Shown: piece by piece, positions 45,218 to 54,836 of the stretch
Layout of the letters: every line of letters starts with the position of its first letter
Numbering within the stretch: the first letter of the stretch is position 1
NCBI GenBank assembly: GCA_021030905.1
Contig: JAGFMI010000006.1
Coordinates: 496,001 to 560,000, forward strand
From: Pyrenula massariospora
Taxonomy: Eukaryota > Ascomycota > Eurotiomycetes > Pyrenulales > Pyrenulaceae
Length of the DNA: 64,000 nucleotides
Reading direction: 5' to 3'
Notes under the pieces: model-generated
What the model saw: only the letters and a program-made list of their open reading frames with translations
Told to the model about the DNA's origin: nothing
The model's database searches: none
Position numbers and translations under genes: made by a program

Positions 45218-46612
45218 ATGGCCAAGACACTCGACAAAGATGATGACAACCGTGCTATTGTTTCCGCAAGCGACCGCGATACGAACAACTTGGCTAATGC
45301 ACCAGCTCATAGTCTCAAGAGGAAAACGTCCGCTCTTGCACAAGACTCAGTTCATCCGTCAATTGACGCTTGGTTCTTTCCGGCCGAAATTGAGGATGAT
45401 CTGAAGGGCATCAAACTCCCGGAGAGAGTGATCGGTGAAACGCTCGCCTGTGCCTGGGAGTACACAAGATGCGTGATACCCACCTATACTAATTGGGAAC
45501 GCTATATCGCCTTCGCTCGTATCATTGTCATTGGGATAGTCGCAGAATTTCGTGGTGGACTTGTGGACGTGAGCGCTGGTGACAGCATACTTGGGTACGA
45601 CCTCAAAGAATTACTTGATATAGTATTTGCAGGAACTCCAGCCCATGAAGAGATGGCACGCGAGTACAGAACCTTTCTGCTCATCACTTCAGACAAATGC
45701 AGCTCTAGGCGCGACTCGGACTTATTCCGTCGATACGTAAATGCGCTCGCTCAATCTCCCAAGCAGTGGTTCCGACTACGCGATTGCGATGCTCTGTTAC
45801 GTTTCACAATTGCGGCTGCGCTCGCGTGCAACGATTTTGACGATGTTTGGTTCAACGAGGACGAACTGCAAATCTTAGCTGAGCTCGGCGACACACTTTA
45901 CGATGCAGTTGCCTTTCATAAGCATCGCGCAGAAGGAGAAACCAATAGCACCTTCGCCTACGTCGGTGAAGAACCACGCAAAGAATCCTTTCGCCGTTGT
46001 CGCGAGGTTCTCTGGGCCCTGGACGTTGCATGGGCACGTTCACCCGCGCACCGATGTGCTCTCAACTTTCTGCGGCCTTTTGGTGGCCCGATTCATATCA
46101 TGATGCGACGGTACCGTTTTGTTGAGGACGGTTTAACTGTTGGAAAGCCCGAAACCGAAGACATTGTTGACCAGACCCGCCTGAATTTCAAGCTTTGGAA
46201 CCGGATTGACGTGACGGAAAATTTTGTTCATGATACGCGCTATCCAGACGCCATCGCACAGCGCGATAAATTAATGTTTCCAGGACTCGCGGATATGCTG
46301 GAAAGCAACACCGCCGGAGATTGTGACCAATGTCGTTATCGCCTTTCCTACGGCGCAAAGACATCCGGTCAATTTGGAGGAGTTCAACTTTGTCAGGGCT
46401 GCAGAGCGACATGGCAGAAATATGTTGTAGACTTTCCAGCGCGAGCTGCAGACGTCTTCCCTGTCCTTCGGAAGTATCGACCTACCTCAAATGACTCGAA
46501 GCATGCAGCGCAGGCCGGCAGTCATGGCAACGTCCATTACGTAGCAAACAGTCTAATCTGCGACGTTGGCAGAGCTAAGATGCGGCGTCTTTCGCGAGCC
46601 TTCATTGAGTAA
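45218..46612 (+). CDS. Aba3-like protein (putative sesquiterpene/alpha-ionylideneethane synthase family)
   Basis: This is an intronless gene of 464 residues; the first ATG in frame is at 45218. The sequence matches, from memory, the fungal ABA3 family: AWEYTRCVIPTYTNWERYIAF, EFRGGLVDVSAGDSILGYDL, SRRDSDLFRRYVNAL, ACNDFDDVWFNEDE, FHKHRAEGETNSTFAYV and FGGPIHIMMRRYRFVE. In Botrytis the family member makes the abscisic-acid precursor from farnesyl diphosphate without the usual terpene-synthase fold. The acidic cluster DFDDVWFNEDE and the RRDSD/RRYRF arginines could bind metal and diphosphate. Two CxxC pairs (CDQCRYR and CQGC) near residue 385 suggest a small zinc site. None of the other ABA cluster genes (P450s, Aba4-type SDR) is adjacent, so the product here may differ. 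Confidence 0.6.
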   Translation: MAKTLDKDDDNRAIVSASDRDTNNLANAPAHSLKRKTSALAQDSVHPSIDAWFFPAEIEDDLKGIKLPERVIGETLACAWEYTRCVIPTYTNWERYIAFARIIVIGIVAEFRGGLVDVSAGDSILGYDLKELLDIVFAGTPAHEEMAREYRTFLLITSDKCSSRRDSDLFRRYVNALAQSPKQWFRLRDCDALLRFTIAAALACNDFDDVWFNEDELQILAELGDTLYDAVAFHKHRAEGETNSTFAYVGEEPRKESFRRCREVLWALDVAWARSPAHRCALNFLRPFGGPIHIMMRRYRFVEDGLTVGKPETEDIVDQTRLNFKLWNRIDVTENFVHDTRYPDAIAQRDKLMFPGLADMLESNTAGDCDQCRYRLSYGAKTSGQFGGVQLCQGCRATWQKYVVDFPARAADVFPVLRKYRPTSNDSKHAAQAGSHGNVHYVANSLICDVGRAKMRRLSRAFIE

Positions 46613-48405
46613 AACTGTTTCCGGCGGTGGAGTGTCCCTTGCACGTCCTCGCTTACCTTACCTCTAGGTCTTATTCAGATTGTCGGCCAGGGATGGGAAA
46701 TGTGATAGTTGGGGACTAGTTCCGAAGTAGCTCTTATTATGAATATTAAAGCCCTTCTTAATATTTTTCTAACGCCACATCATGTGATTTACACGTGAGG
46801 GACGCCATGCTGACAAAAAATGCGGGTAAGATTCAGACTTCGTGTCGATCAGGCACTTTGTACGGTCCGATGAAACTTGGACCGCGAGGCTACGATTCAA
46901 ATTGCGAATAGAAAAGCAAGTAACGCTTGTGATTCACTATCTTCTTTGTACTATGAATTGTCAAAAAAGTTTGGCATTTTATGTCAAGCATCGATCACCG
47001 AAATCATCACTTCAATGCCAGCAGAAGCTGGAGACTGTCAATTATTACTTTCACGCCGTTTAGATGTTCCCATATTATTCATTCTATGCCCAAAGCCTCT
47101 TGATGGTGGCTGCTACCTTTCTGAAATCTCTCCATAGAGCAGATTTCTAGTATGGTGCTCTAACATTTTAGTCTTTCTTGCGAGAACTTCCTGCTATCAA
47201 GAGCACACAACTGGCCCCTCAACTCTATTCCCAAGTCTCCGGCGGAGCCCACCATCTCAGTCCTTCTTACCTTCGCTCTTTATCATGTCATTAGCCCATC
47301 CTTCTGCTGGTGCCGACGCTAGCACTTGCTCGAGCCTTTCCTCACTTCCTTCTCCAAGCAATGATTCCTCTAAACAGTAAGAGGTACAGTTCATGGTCTC
47401 CTGTGATGATGTGAATGTAAGGCCCTCGGCTCGTGAAATTCTCCCACGCTTGTATCCAAAGACATTGAATTCTTCGTCATGCTTCCCTCCAGTGCGAGCG
47501 TCACTGTTCTTCGCCGCCCGATGAAACTACGCCGCAGAGAATACGTACATGGATGCCTTGGCTCCCTACTGCGTCCCGGGTGACATGATGACCATTATAT
47601 TAGATTTCGAACACTCATAGATTCTGACGTTCTAGCAAAGAATCAGAGATCAATAGAGAAGTCTCTAGATCAGATAATTTTATTGCCAACAGGCAGATAG
47701 CCGTCGCGCAAGGGGTTGGGTCATTACTGTGATCTGAATCTAGAGCTGCCTAGCGTGAAGGAGAGTCTGGCGATCATTGGGCTCAAGGTTCAGCTGAGGG
47801 AAAGGAACATGCACGTTTTCGGGCATATTCGGCGCTAGGGCGAGCTTGTTGCATTGATTGCTAATATGGAATGGGATGGTGTGTTATCTGGAATCAGAGG
47901 GCTCACCTTTTTTACGTCCATCTCCGAGGCAGAAGCCGGTGTTGTGGACGCGCTAATTCAGAAATTATCCAAGCGTCGATCTATCGGGATTTATGATGTA
48001 CATATGCACAAGATCATCCTTACCCGGTGTCGGGATTGGCAGGCCGGCAGCCTTGGATCTGGGGAGGCGTTTCTCCAAACCTTTTGCAGCCAGTGTCCGG
48101 CCGTGGCGGTTTTTGAGATCTCAAGTGGGCTGATAGATGAACGCTGACAAGTCTAGATGCTTTAGCGCTGCTTAAATTGAATTAAAGCATGCATTGGAAA
48201 GCTCGTAGCTCAGCCGGCAACGTATGAAGATAGATTGAACACGAATGGGTGGTTGTAGGTCACAGAACCGTTCAGCGTGCTTTGATCAGCACAAAAGGGC
48301 GCATTTCGATCTATAAATTCGTCCGTCGTAAATCCCTTCACATCCTCTCTTCTATACTGTCGTGACGTCTCAATAACCTCTTAGAACAATTTCATTAAAC
48401 GCAAT
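46613..48405. other. Intergenic 1.8 kb
   Basis: No gene is supported. A 97-codon plus-strand frame at 47854-48147 has an even, protein-like composition (GLTFFTSISEAEAGVVDALI) and might be a fragment of a lost gene, but it has no recognisable domain or splice partners. Confidence 0.4.
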
Positions 48406-49197
48406 ATGGCTCGCCTTCCGCCGATCCCGCCGGCAGAGCTCACGCCAGAGCAAAGGCCCATGTATGAAGCAATGAGCAAAGCTCGCACCGAAGGCGAGCC
48501 GTTCAAACTCAAAGATGAGAACGGCGCTTTCCTCGGACCTTTCGGCGTCCTGCTGTAAGTCCCCTGGGACCTCACCATTCTCTCTACCTCCCCGCACATA
48601 CCCTCCACACTCATCTTTCAATCCCCTCACTCCACGATACCTCCCAATCCTCCACTACTCTTCCTCCACCATGCCCAGTTAACCAAACCCCGCCCCCAGA
48701 TACACACCTTCTCTCACCCCAATCTTCCTCACCCTCCACCACACCATCTCCTCCCACCCCTCCTGCCCCGCCCCCCGACCCCGTGAACTCCTCATAACCT
48801 TCACCACCGCGCACGCCCAATCCGCGTATCCCTTCTATGCGCATTCGTCCCTCTGCCTAGCCCACGACTACCTCTCGCAGCCGCAGGTGGACGACGCGTG
48901 GGCGGGGACGATGCCGGACGGGTTGGACGCGGAGGGGTCGTTGTGCTGGGCGGTGGTGAGGGGGTTGGCGGGGCGGAAGGGGAGGTTGGAGGATGGGGTT
49001 TGGGAGGGGATGGAGGGGAGGTGGGGGAGGGAAGGGGCGGCGTGTGCGGGGCATTTGGTTGGAGCTTATTTGTACGTGGTTCGTTCAGTTTGGTGCTAAT
49101 GGTACTGGGGAGCGATGGCGTGGATGGCTGACCTTTGGGTTATTTTAGGTATGCTGGGGTCCTTTGTAATATGGCGGGGGCGGAGGTTCCGCCGTGA
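48406..49197 (+). CDS. Carboxymuconolactone decarboxylase/AhpD-like protein
   Basis: Exons 48406-48554, 48700-49071 and 49149-49197 are joined in frame and give 189 residues. The N-terminus (MARLPPIPPAELTPEQRPMY, then GPFGVLL) is the typical opening of fungal proteins in the carboxymuconolactone decarboxylase-like (AhpD fold) superfamily. The middle has the family's RELLITFTTAHAQSAYPFYAHSS helix with the His-containing core, and the end has HLVGAYLYAGVLCNMAGAEVP. The bacterial CxxC of AhpD peroxidases is absent, so a decarboxylase or ring-modifying role, or a non-redox one, is more likely. Exon 2 is very GC-rich, and the third exon holds only 16 codons. The first intron is long (145 nt) and C-rich. 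Confidence 0.78.
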
Positions 49198-49924
49198 TAG
49201 GCCTGTGGAAGTAGAAATAGGGTAAAGGGGCCGGAGATGCGGGAATTATAGAGCCTTCATTTTCCCGCAGTTTATGCTAGAGTACCTGTAGGAATCCCCG
49301 GAAATACACCGCGATGGACCACGATGACAATTGAGATGCCTTCATCTTTACTTTGTATAATGACTTTAAGGGAACAGACTTTAAGCCTTAGCCCCGCCTT
49401 ACTGTGAGAGTGGCACGTCCACCATTAACTAGTTTCTCTTTTCAGGAACTACGGCTCCCGTGCACCTTGTACCCCGAATTGCAAGAACATTTTTTGGCAC
49501 GTATCCTCCGAGGCAGATACTTCAACTCAAGCTCAATCATACCTTCCTCCGCCGATTGAAGCTTAACGCATTCAACCCGAAGGCGTCAACTATACGTCAT
49601 ATCTTCAGGAGGGGAGACGCCGTACATTGTCGCAAGCACCATTAAAGCAACCCAGCGTTCCGAAATGGCCGCAACTCTGTCTTCCTTACACCAGCAGGAC
49701 TAGTAAAAGCTGAGTGTGTGGAAGGGACCATGGTCAAATATCATGACGGTTAGCTCATATATACCAATCGCCTTGAGACGACTATAGCCGACCCGGGGAC
49801 TGTCCACTGCGTCATAACAAAGTGGCTGTAGTCCAGCTGAGTACAGATACTCACGTACCTTATGCATAACATATCGGGTATCTGCATATACGAAGTCGAA
49901 TAGCAAAGGCCCTAGACACTGACT
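49198..49924. other. Intergenic between convergent genes
   Basis: This is the 3' flank of the AhpD-like gene and of the monocarboxylate-type MFS gene. Only short frames (60-68 codons) are present. Confidence 0.5.
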
Positions 49925-51298
49925 TCACACATGCACCTTCCATCGAAACCCGGTCTGAGCAAGCCGGCCAGCGATAAGTATGAGTCCTCCGCAAATCATC
50001 ACTGTTCCACCGAATGCCTGCGCCCAAAGGTAGTTCCCGTGGTTTGCTTCCACAAGCGAACCTCCAATGGGCGGACCACTTAAAGTTGCGAAACTCACAA
50101 TTGTAAGGACCATACCTAGGCGCGTTCCAACCTTGGTCGGATCAGTCGTGAAACTTGCTGATGAAGACAAGAACAACGCTTGATCAGCACCTGCAAAGAA
50201 GCCGTAGACTGCTACCCACGGCCATAGGCCAGTCGCGTTGCCGACGGCAATCCAAGCAAATTGTAAAACCCCAGTTAACAAAATGCAGGGCACAATAACG
50301 TTCACCGGTCCAAAGTATCGATCAGCAAGTAGTGCGGGAGCAATGCGTCCAGGAACGCCAAGACCATTGATCAGCATTATCAAGCTGAACGAAGTGCTGT
50401 CAGAGACGTTGATAACGTTCAAACCAAATGGACGGACATAGTAATAGGCAAAAAAGAGGTCCCAGAAGCCGAGAAAAATACCAAGGCAAAATAGCGAAAA
50501 TGGCCACTCGCAGAAAGCTTTCCATTCAACAAGAGGTCCGGCTGTTCGAGGACGCACGCACGTCTTTGAGAATGTAAATGCAGAAACCGCATTGAAGAGC
50601 ATCACAAATCCCATGCACCTAATCGTCCAAGGTGCGCCAATCTTCTCAATCAGTGTTCGAGCCATCGCTGGGAAAACCATGCCTCCGGTGGCACCACCAC
50701 ATGCCACAAGAGACATGGCAAAAGCACGTCGATTGGGTGGAAAATAAGTAGACACAACTGCGACTGCAGGGCAGAAGACAAGACCATTTCCGATGCCTTG
50801 GCATACGCCTTGAGCAAGGAATAATTGCCAGTAGGTGTTCGCAAAAGAAGTTAAGAAAACACCTGCAAGCTGTAATAGGAGCCCGACAAAAAGGATATGG
50901 CGGTAGTAACCTGCGTCCAGAGCTCTGCCTGAGAAAGCACCAACGAAATAGAGAAGAAAGAGCTCAGCAGTGCCCACCCAAGAAGTCTTTGACGCAGGAT
51001 ATCCATGGACGTCCGTATAGTATTCTTGGAAGATCCCAAATGAAAGCATGTAACCAAATGTATTAAAATTGACGAGATGGCTCATAAGGACTTGGGTCCA
51101 AGCTGCAGCCCCATGTCCCTTGGTGGCGGACAGGGTTGCATGGGGAACGAGGTCGGTGATACTGGTATCGACCAGAACACTCCCAATGGTCCCAGGATAT
51201 GCCGTTCCATTGCTGACATGTTTTTGCTCATCAAAGAGTGACCCATTATTTGGTACAATGACTGTGATCTCTCCTTGCCTGTCATCCCTGGCAGACAT
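49925..51298 (-). CDS. MFS monocarboxylate-transporter-like permease (Mch family)
   Basis: A single exon encodes 457 residues and about 12 membrane segments. The first helix region (HLVNFNTFGYMLSFGIFQEYY, then PASKTSWVGTAELF) is typical of the fungal MCT-like branch that includes Mch4/Mch5. The YRHILFVGLLLQLAG and FLAQGVCQGIGNGLVFCP segments, a FPPNRRAFAMSLVACGG stretch and FGLNVINVSDSTSF before the second half all match the family. Members carry carboxylates, riboflavin or related small molecules; the substrate cannot be told. The N-terminus of about 65 residues is cytosolic. Only 13 bp upstream of the ATG an inverted repeat begins (51312-51484), so the leader RNA may contain a strong hairpin. 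Confidence 0.9.
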   Translation of the reverse strand: MSARDDRQGEITVIVPNNGSLFDEQKHVSNGTAYPGTIGSVLVDTSITDLVPHATLSATKGHGAAAWTQVLMSHLVNFNTFGYMLSFGIFQEYYTDVHGYPASKTSWVGTAELFLLYFVGAFSGRALDAGYYRHILFVGLLLQLAGVFLTSFANTYWQLFLAQGVCQGIGNGLVFCPAVAVVSTYFPPNRRAFAMSLVACGGATGGMVFPAMARTLIEKIGAPWTIRCMGFVMLFNAVSAFTFSKTCVRPRTAGPLVEWKAFCEWPFSLFCLGIFLGFWDLFFAYYYVRPFGLNVINVSDSTSFSLIMLINGLGVPGRIAPALLADRYFGPVNVIVPCILLTGVLQFAWIAVGNATGLWPWVAVYGFFAGADQALFLSSSASFTTDPTKVGTRLGMVLTIVSFATLSGPPIGGSLVEANHGNYLWAQAFGGTVMICGGLILIAGRLAQTGFRWKVHV

Positions 51299-51311
51299 GA
51301 AAGGTGTCAGA

Positions 51312-51484
51312 CGAGGCTGGGTGACAGAAATCGTGGCCGATCGAGATTGGCTTCTAGCTGGGTGTCAGAAATCGAGACGCGTCTGACTGTCGTTACTGGC
51401 GCCTGCCCGGGGTATATTGAATGCGCCACGACTTCTGATACCGACCTAGCATCGATCGGCCACGATTTCTGTCACCCAGCCTCG
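51312..51484. repeat. Fold-back element: 33-bp perfect inverted repeat with nested degenerate copies
   Basis: The left arm (51312-51344) and right arm (51452-51484) are exact inverted copies over 33 bp, beginning CGAGGCTGGGTGACAGAAAT. Inside the 107-bp spacer a second copy of the arm's core occurs at 51356-51373 (GCTGGGTGTCAGAAATCG, one mismatch), and a diverged inverted one at about 51424-51450. The element is thus a nested palindrome. The triplet AGA flanks both ends and could be a 3-bp target duplication. It has no coding capacity. A MITE-like or fold-back insertion fits; no known family is assigned. Confidence 0.8.
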
Positions 51485-51906
51485 AGAGTACACCAAATCT
51501 CCAGCGAGCCAGCTTTCGCTTGTCATCCCACAAACGCAGCTTCGGAATTTGTTCAGCTGATCTTCAGATGGTTCAGCGTCTCGAATTTCTTTTTGAAGGC
51601 ACAATTATTCTAAGAGTTTGAGTGCAGGATTTTTACCACAGTCGGAAATTATTGCGGAAAATACTGTTAAAAAAACATGGCTTTTATCCGAGCGCCACGT
51701 CCACATTATTTTAGCAGCTTTAAGCCACATCAAGAGCACTAAGAAAGCCGACCTAGCCGAAGACCGCAGCCATCTGGCTATCCTCTGAAAGATTGCACGG
51801 AATCTTCCAAGCACGAATCTCCACGCCCTTATTTCACGTCGGGTCAAGACCGAGATATACCGGGGCCAAACGAGCTTCGCATCGTTCTCCGCTCGTACAG
51901 ACTGCT
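51485..51906. other. Intergenic, nothing recognised
   Basis: The stretch runs from the fold-back element to the stop codon of the first LOV gene. A minus-strand frame (51605-51910) runs into the LOV gene's end in another frame and is not supported. Confidence 0.5.
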
Positions 51907-53663
51907 TCACGAACGAAATCCAAGAGTCAATACAACGTAGTTAACTATCCCCTTATCATCTTTCAGTGGCGTCCAATGCATAGCAACCTTTTCGGCCCGG
52001 CCCTTCACCACAGACTGGCGCGTCATCATGTTCACATCCACTGATATCGCACGGCCGACTTTGAGCGCAGTCTTCACTTTGTTCTTATAATCTCTAGGAG
52101 TGTTTGCAAGATGCTCCTTGAGGACTTTGAAGACGTTGCTCCCTGCGAAGGAGACGCTCGCAGTAGGGCTCAGACAGAGCAGGTCAAAGACGGCAGCCGA
52201 GTAAAACTCGATCGAGAACGAATCATAAGACAGAACCAGAAACTATGGAGTCTTTGATCAGTCGTGACCGAGAGCAATGAAATCCATGACAGGGACGAAC
52301 CTTAGAATAGGCGGTATAGAATTGGTCAACCTGGTCCTTGAACTTCATGCGCTCGATGCGATTCACTAGATTTTGTTCCATCCCGGCCCCCTGATGGACC
52401 GAAACAGTGTCGCTCGACTTTTGGTTCTTAAAGACCTGAAGAAAGCTGGCGTAGCGACTTCTTGGCAATGGCACGCTTGCTGATGGCGATTCGTCGTCTA
52501 GGTCTTCCTCGTCATGCGTCGACAACACGCGCATAATATCTGAATGGCTATGTATTGTCGTTGAGCAATTTATCTGACCGCCAAGAAAGAAAGCTGTCTT
52601 CCCATTTCGGTCAAGGAGAGGTGCTAGCAACATCATGAGCAGTGATCTAGGTTACTCTCGACTGCGCTATACTTACTGACATAGAGCAAGTTCCAAAACG
52701 GCTGTCCATTTTTGCGGTAATTGAGTAAGAGCTCAACAGATTCTTGATTTCCGTCGATGGACAATTTCAACCTGTTGACTGTAGCCTTGTCTGTGTAGTC
52801 TCCTTGCAAAAAGCGGCAATTCCTCGGAATGATATCGCTACGAGTGTATCCAGTTACCTTCACAAAGCCGTCGGAGGCAAACACGATTGGGTTATCTGCA
52901 ATTCTGCGAATCTATGTTAGAGATACTGCTCAAGCTGGAAGGTGATGCCCTAATATCGGATCGACTTACGCAGGATTTGTCAAGACAAAACAGTCACCTA
53001 ATCCAGCGTACTTGCCGCGGTCATTTCCTAAAGCCTGGACTGCACTGGTCGTCATCTGATGTTTGACAAACCGAGGATAGATGTCTGTAGCCAGTAGATC
53101 TTCTACCTGTTCTTGTGCATCGGAAAAGATAAGCTCCATGGCAGGAAGAGTCATGCCCGTTGTATCCTTCACATCTATATTCATCTGCTTCATCATGGAC
53201 TGAGGAAGATTAAGTGGTCTAGCTGCGTCGGTAGCGACGAAGTCTCTATGTATTTCCGAGATGGTCTTTGTAACATCGTCTAGCAGGCTATTGTATCGGT
53301 CAACCTGTATCGCGAAGCAATTCCATTAGTTTTAGAAGTTTTTGGGAACGGTGTAAAGTAACGACGGACCTTCTTCAGGAACTCCATGTTCTCCCCGCAT
53401 AACCTATCATTGCTGAACCGCAAAAGTTGATGCGCAGTGGTCGGATTGTGCAGCACCATGTGAAACGTCTTCTGGCTGAAGAACTCGACGATCTGTGCAT
53501 CTTTGTTCGTCAAGCTCTTCGCAGGCCCAGAGGGAAGCTCCTCCTCTGGCGAGTGTTTGCTCTCATCGCTCGCTTGGACCTTCGCTGACACGAGTGGGCC
53601 AAAGTCGAACTCTTGTGCTGCAGCTGGAGAGCCATTGGGATGAAAGCCTCTGGTGCCAGGCAT
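51907..53663 (-). CDS. RGS-LOV-PAS blue-light receptor A
   Basis: The five exons are 53370-53663, 52970-53304, 52677-52903, 52301-52623 and 51907-52242, giving 504 residues. An RGS domain opens near residue 60 (FHMVLHNPTTAHQLLRFSND, then GENMEFLKKVDRY). The LOV domain follows with NPIVFASDGFVKVTGY, the flavin-binding cysteine in NCRFLQGD, VELLLNYRKNGQPFWNLLYV and the signalling glutamine in FFLGGQINCS. The last exon holds a second PAS-like fold (FLVLSYDSFSIEFYSAAVFD). LOV domains form a cysteinyl-FMN adduct in blue light. Fungal RGS-LOV proteins are known to move to anionic membranes when illuminated and act on G-protein signalling. The gene is divergent from a second gene of the same architecture. 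Confidence 0.92.
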
Positions 53664-53948
53664 AATGTCGTGTTCAGACAGGCGGAAGCAGCACTACAAT
53701 CTCGACGGAAGCCTTCAAGAGAGCAACTCAGATGCTCGCAGTGACTCGACGCTCGTAGAGCTGTTTGAGATTAAATTCCGGCTCTGACGCATGGTGGCAG
53801 GTCTTGCGGCGCAAAGTAGGGGACCTCCACACGAATTTGACAGCCAGCCAGCCATGGTACGGTGATTCGTGTGGCGTGCCTGCAGCAAGTCGACGGCCGG
53901 GCCAGGGGTTGAGCTTTGGTGAGCTTGGGCCCAAGATTTATTGCGGTC

Positions 53949-53974
53949 GATCGGGGGTGATCCGCTCGATGATC
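53949..53974. promoter_or_regulatory. GATC cluster 1 (candidate light-response element)
   Basis: Four GATN boxes lie within 26 bp: GATC at 53949, GATC at 53959, GATG at 53968 and GATC at 53971, spaced about one helical turn for the first three. White Collar GATA-type factors bind paired GATC-like boxes. The cluster is 286 bp upstream of receptor A's start. Confidence 0.4.
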
Positions 53975-54417
53975 GGGTCAGGTTGCTGGACAAAGCGTTC
54001 TAAAATCTGAATCGACTGGGGTTGTAAGGGGAGTGAGATGAATTGGCGAAGGGCGGAAGGCGGGACAAACGTGGCAGCGGGCGGTCTGGGCCCAATTGTA
54101 TGGGACGATTGGCGCCATCGCGAAGTCGCCTAAAACTCCATGAGTGGCCCTGACTATTTCTAAGTTTGAACCCACAATCTCCTCTGGGGCCTCCTTCGGG
54201 CGTGTCGAGACGAGGCTTCAAAGTTTAAATCTTGGGATTTGTGATAATACTGGCATACTGCAGACGGCCAGGATACCTTCGTTCCCTGCACGGAGGCCGA
54301 GCTCCGCGTGCAAACAAGCTGGCCTGCCCTCTCTTACCAACATCGTCTTTCTGGCCACGGCAAGAAGCAATTCAGAACACCGCCTGCATGGTGACGAGAT
54401 TCGAATCTGAGCCGCCA

Positions 54418-54435
54418 GATCGATCGCATCAGATC
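54418..54435. promoter_or_regulatory. GATC cluster 2 (candidate light-response element)
   Basis: GATCGATCGCATCAGATC contains a tandem GATCGATC plus a third GATC 10 bp later. It is about 400 bp upstream of receptor B's start and resembles the GATCGA-repeat type of Neurospora light-response elements. Confidence 0.4.
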
Positions 54436-54836
54436 ATGACAATCCCGCGTTTCCGAAGCATGGCCGACCCCATCCATTGGCTTGGTGGCGCTGTCAACCT
54501 GGACAGGCCGCTGCTTAGTTCGCATGACTCGGCCAGGGTCGAAATTATCGTGCATCCGGATCCCCTGCAAGAGCCTTGACCACGTTCCATTTGCAGCCCG
54601 TGTCGGCGACCGAGGCGCTGCACGCCAGATAGATGTATGATGCGCTGGTTGTGGCTCGCTGACCGGAGGCGGAGGACGGGACGTCTCGTTCGAATGTCCT
54701 CAGTTTCTTTTTTCCCTCGCCGTCGCTACTACATCATCTACAGAGATCGGTCGAGAAAGAAGCATTTTGGGGCATACCTAGTCTGCGACTCCCGTCGCGA
54801 CTTGGACCGATCCGGCCACTGCTTCTTCTTTTGGCA

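Larger units (their letters stand above)
53664..54836. other. Shared upstream region of the two RGS-LOV genes
   Basis: This 1,173-bp interval separates the start codons of receptor A (minus) and receptor B (plus). Overlapping frames on both strands (53715-54579) are shadows without domains. GATC motifs are clustered in two places, listed separately. Long leaders or small upstream exons are possible. Confidence 0.6.

Noticed and set aside
47854-48147. 97-codon plus-strand frame with even composition
   Set aside because: It could be a gene remnant, but no family, partner exon or flanking structure supports a call.
54380-54420. tRNA-like T-loop string GATTCGAATC
   Set aside because: No matching A-box, acceptor stem or anticodon arm could be found around it.
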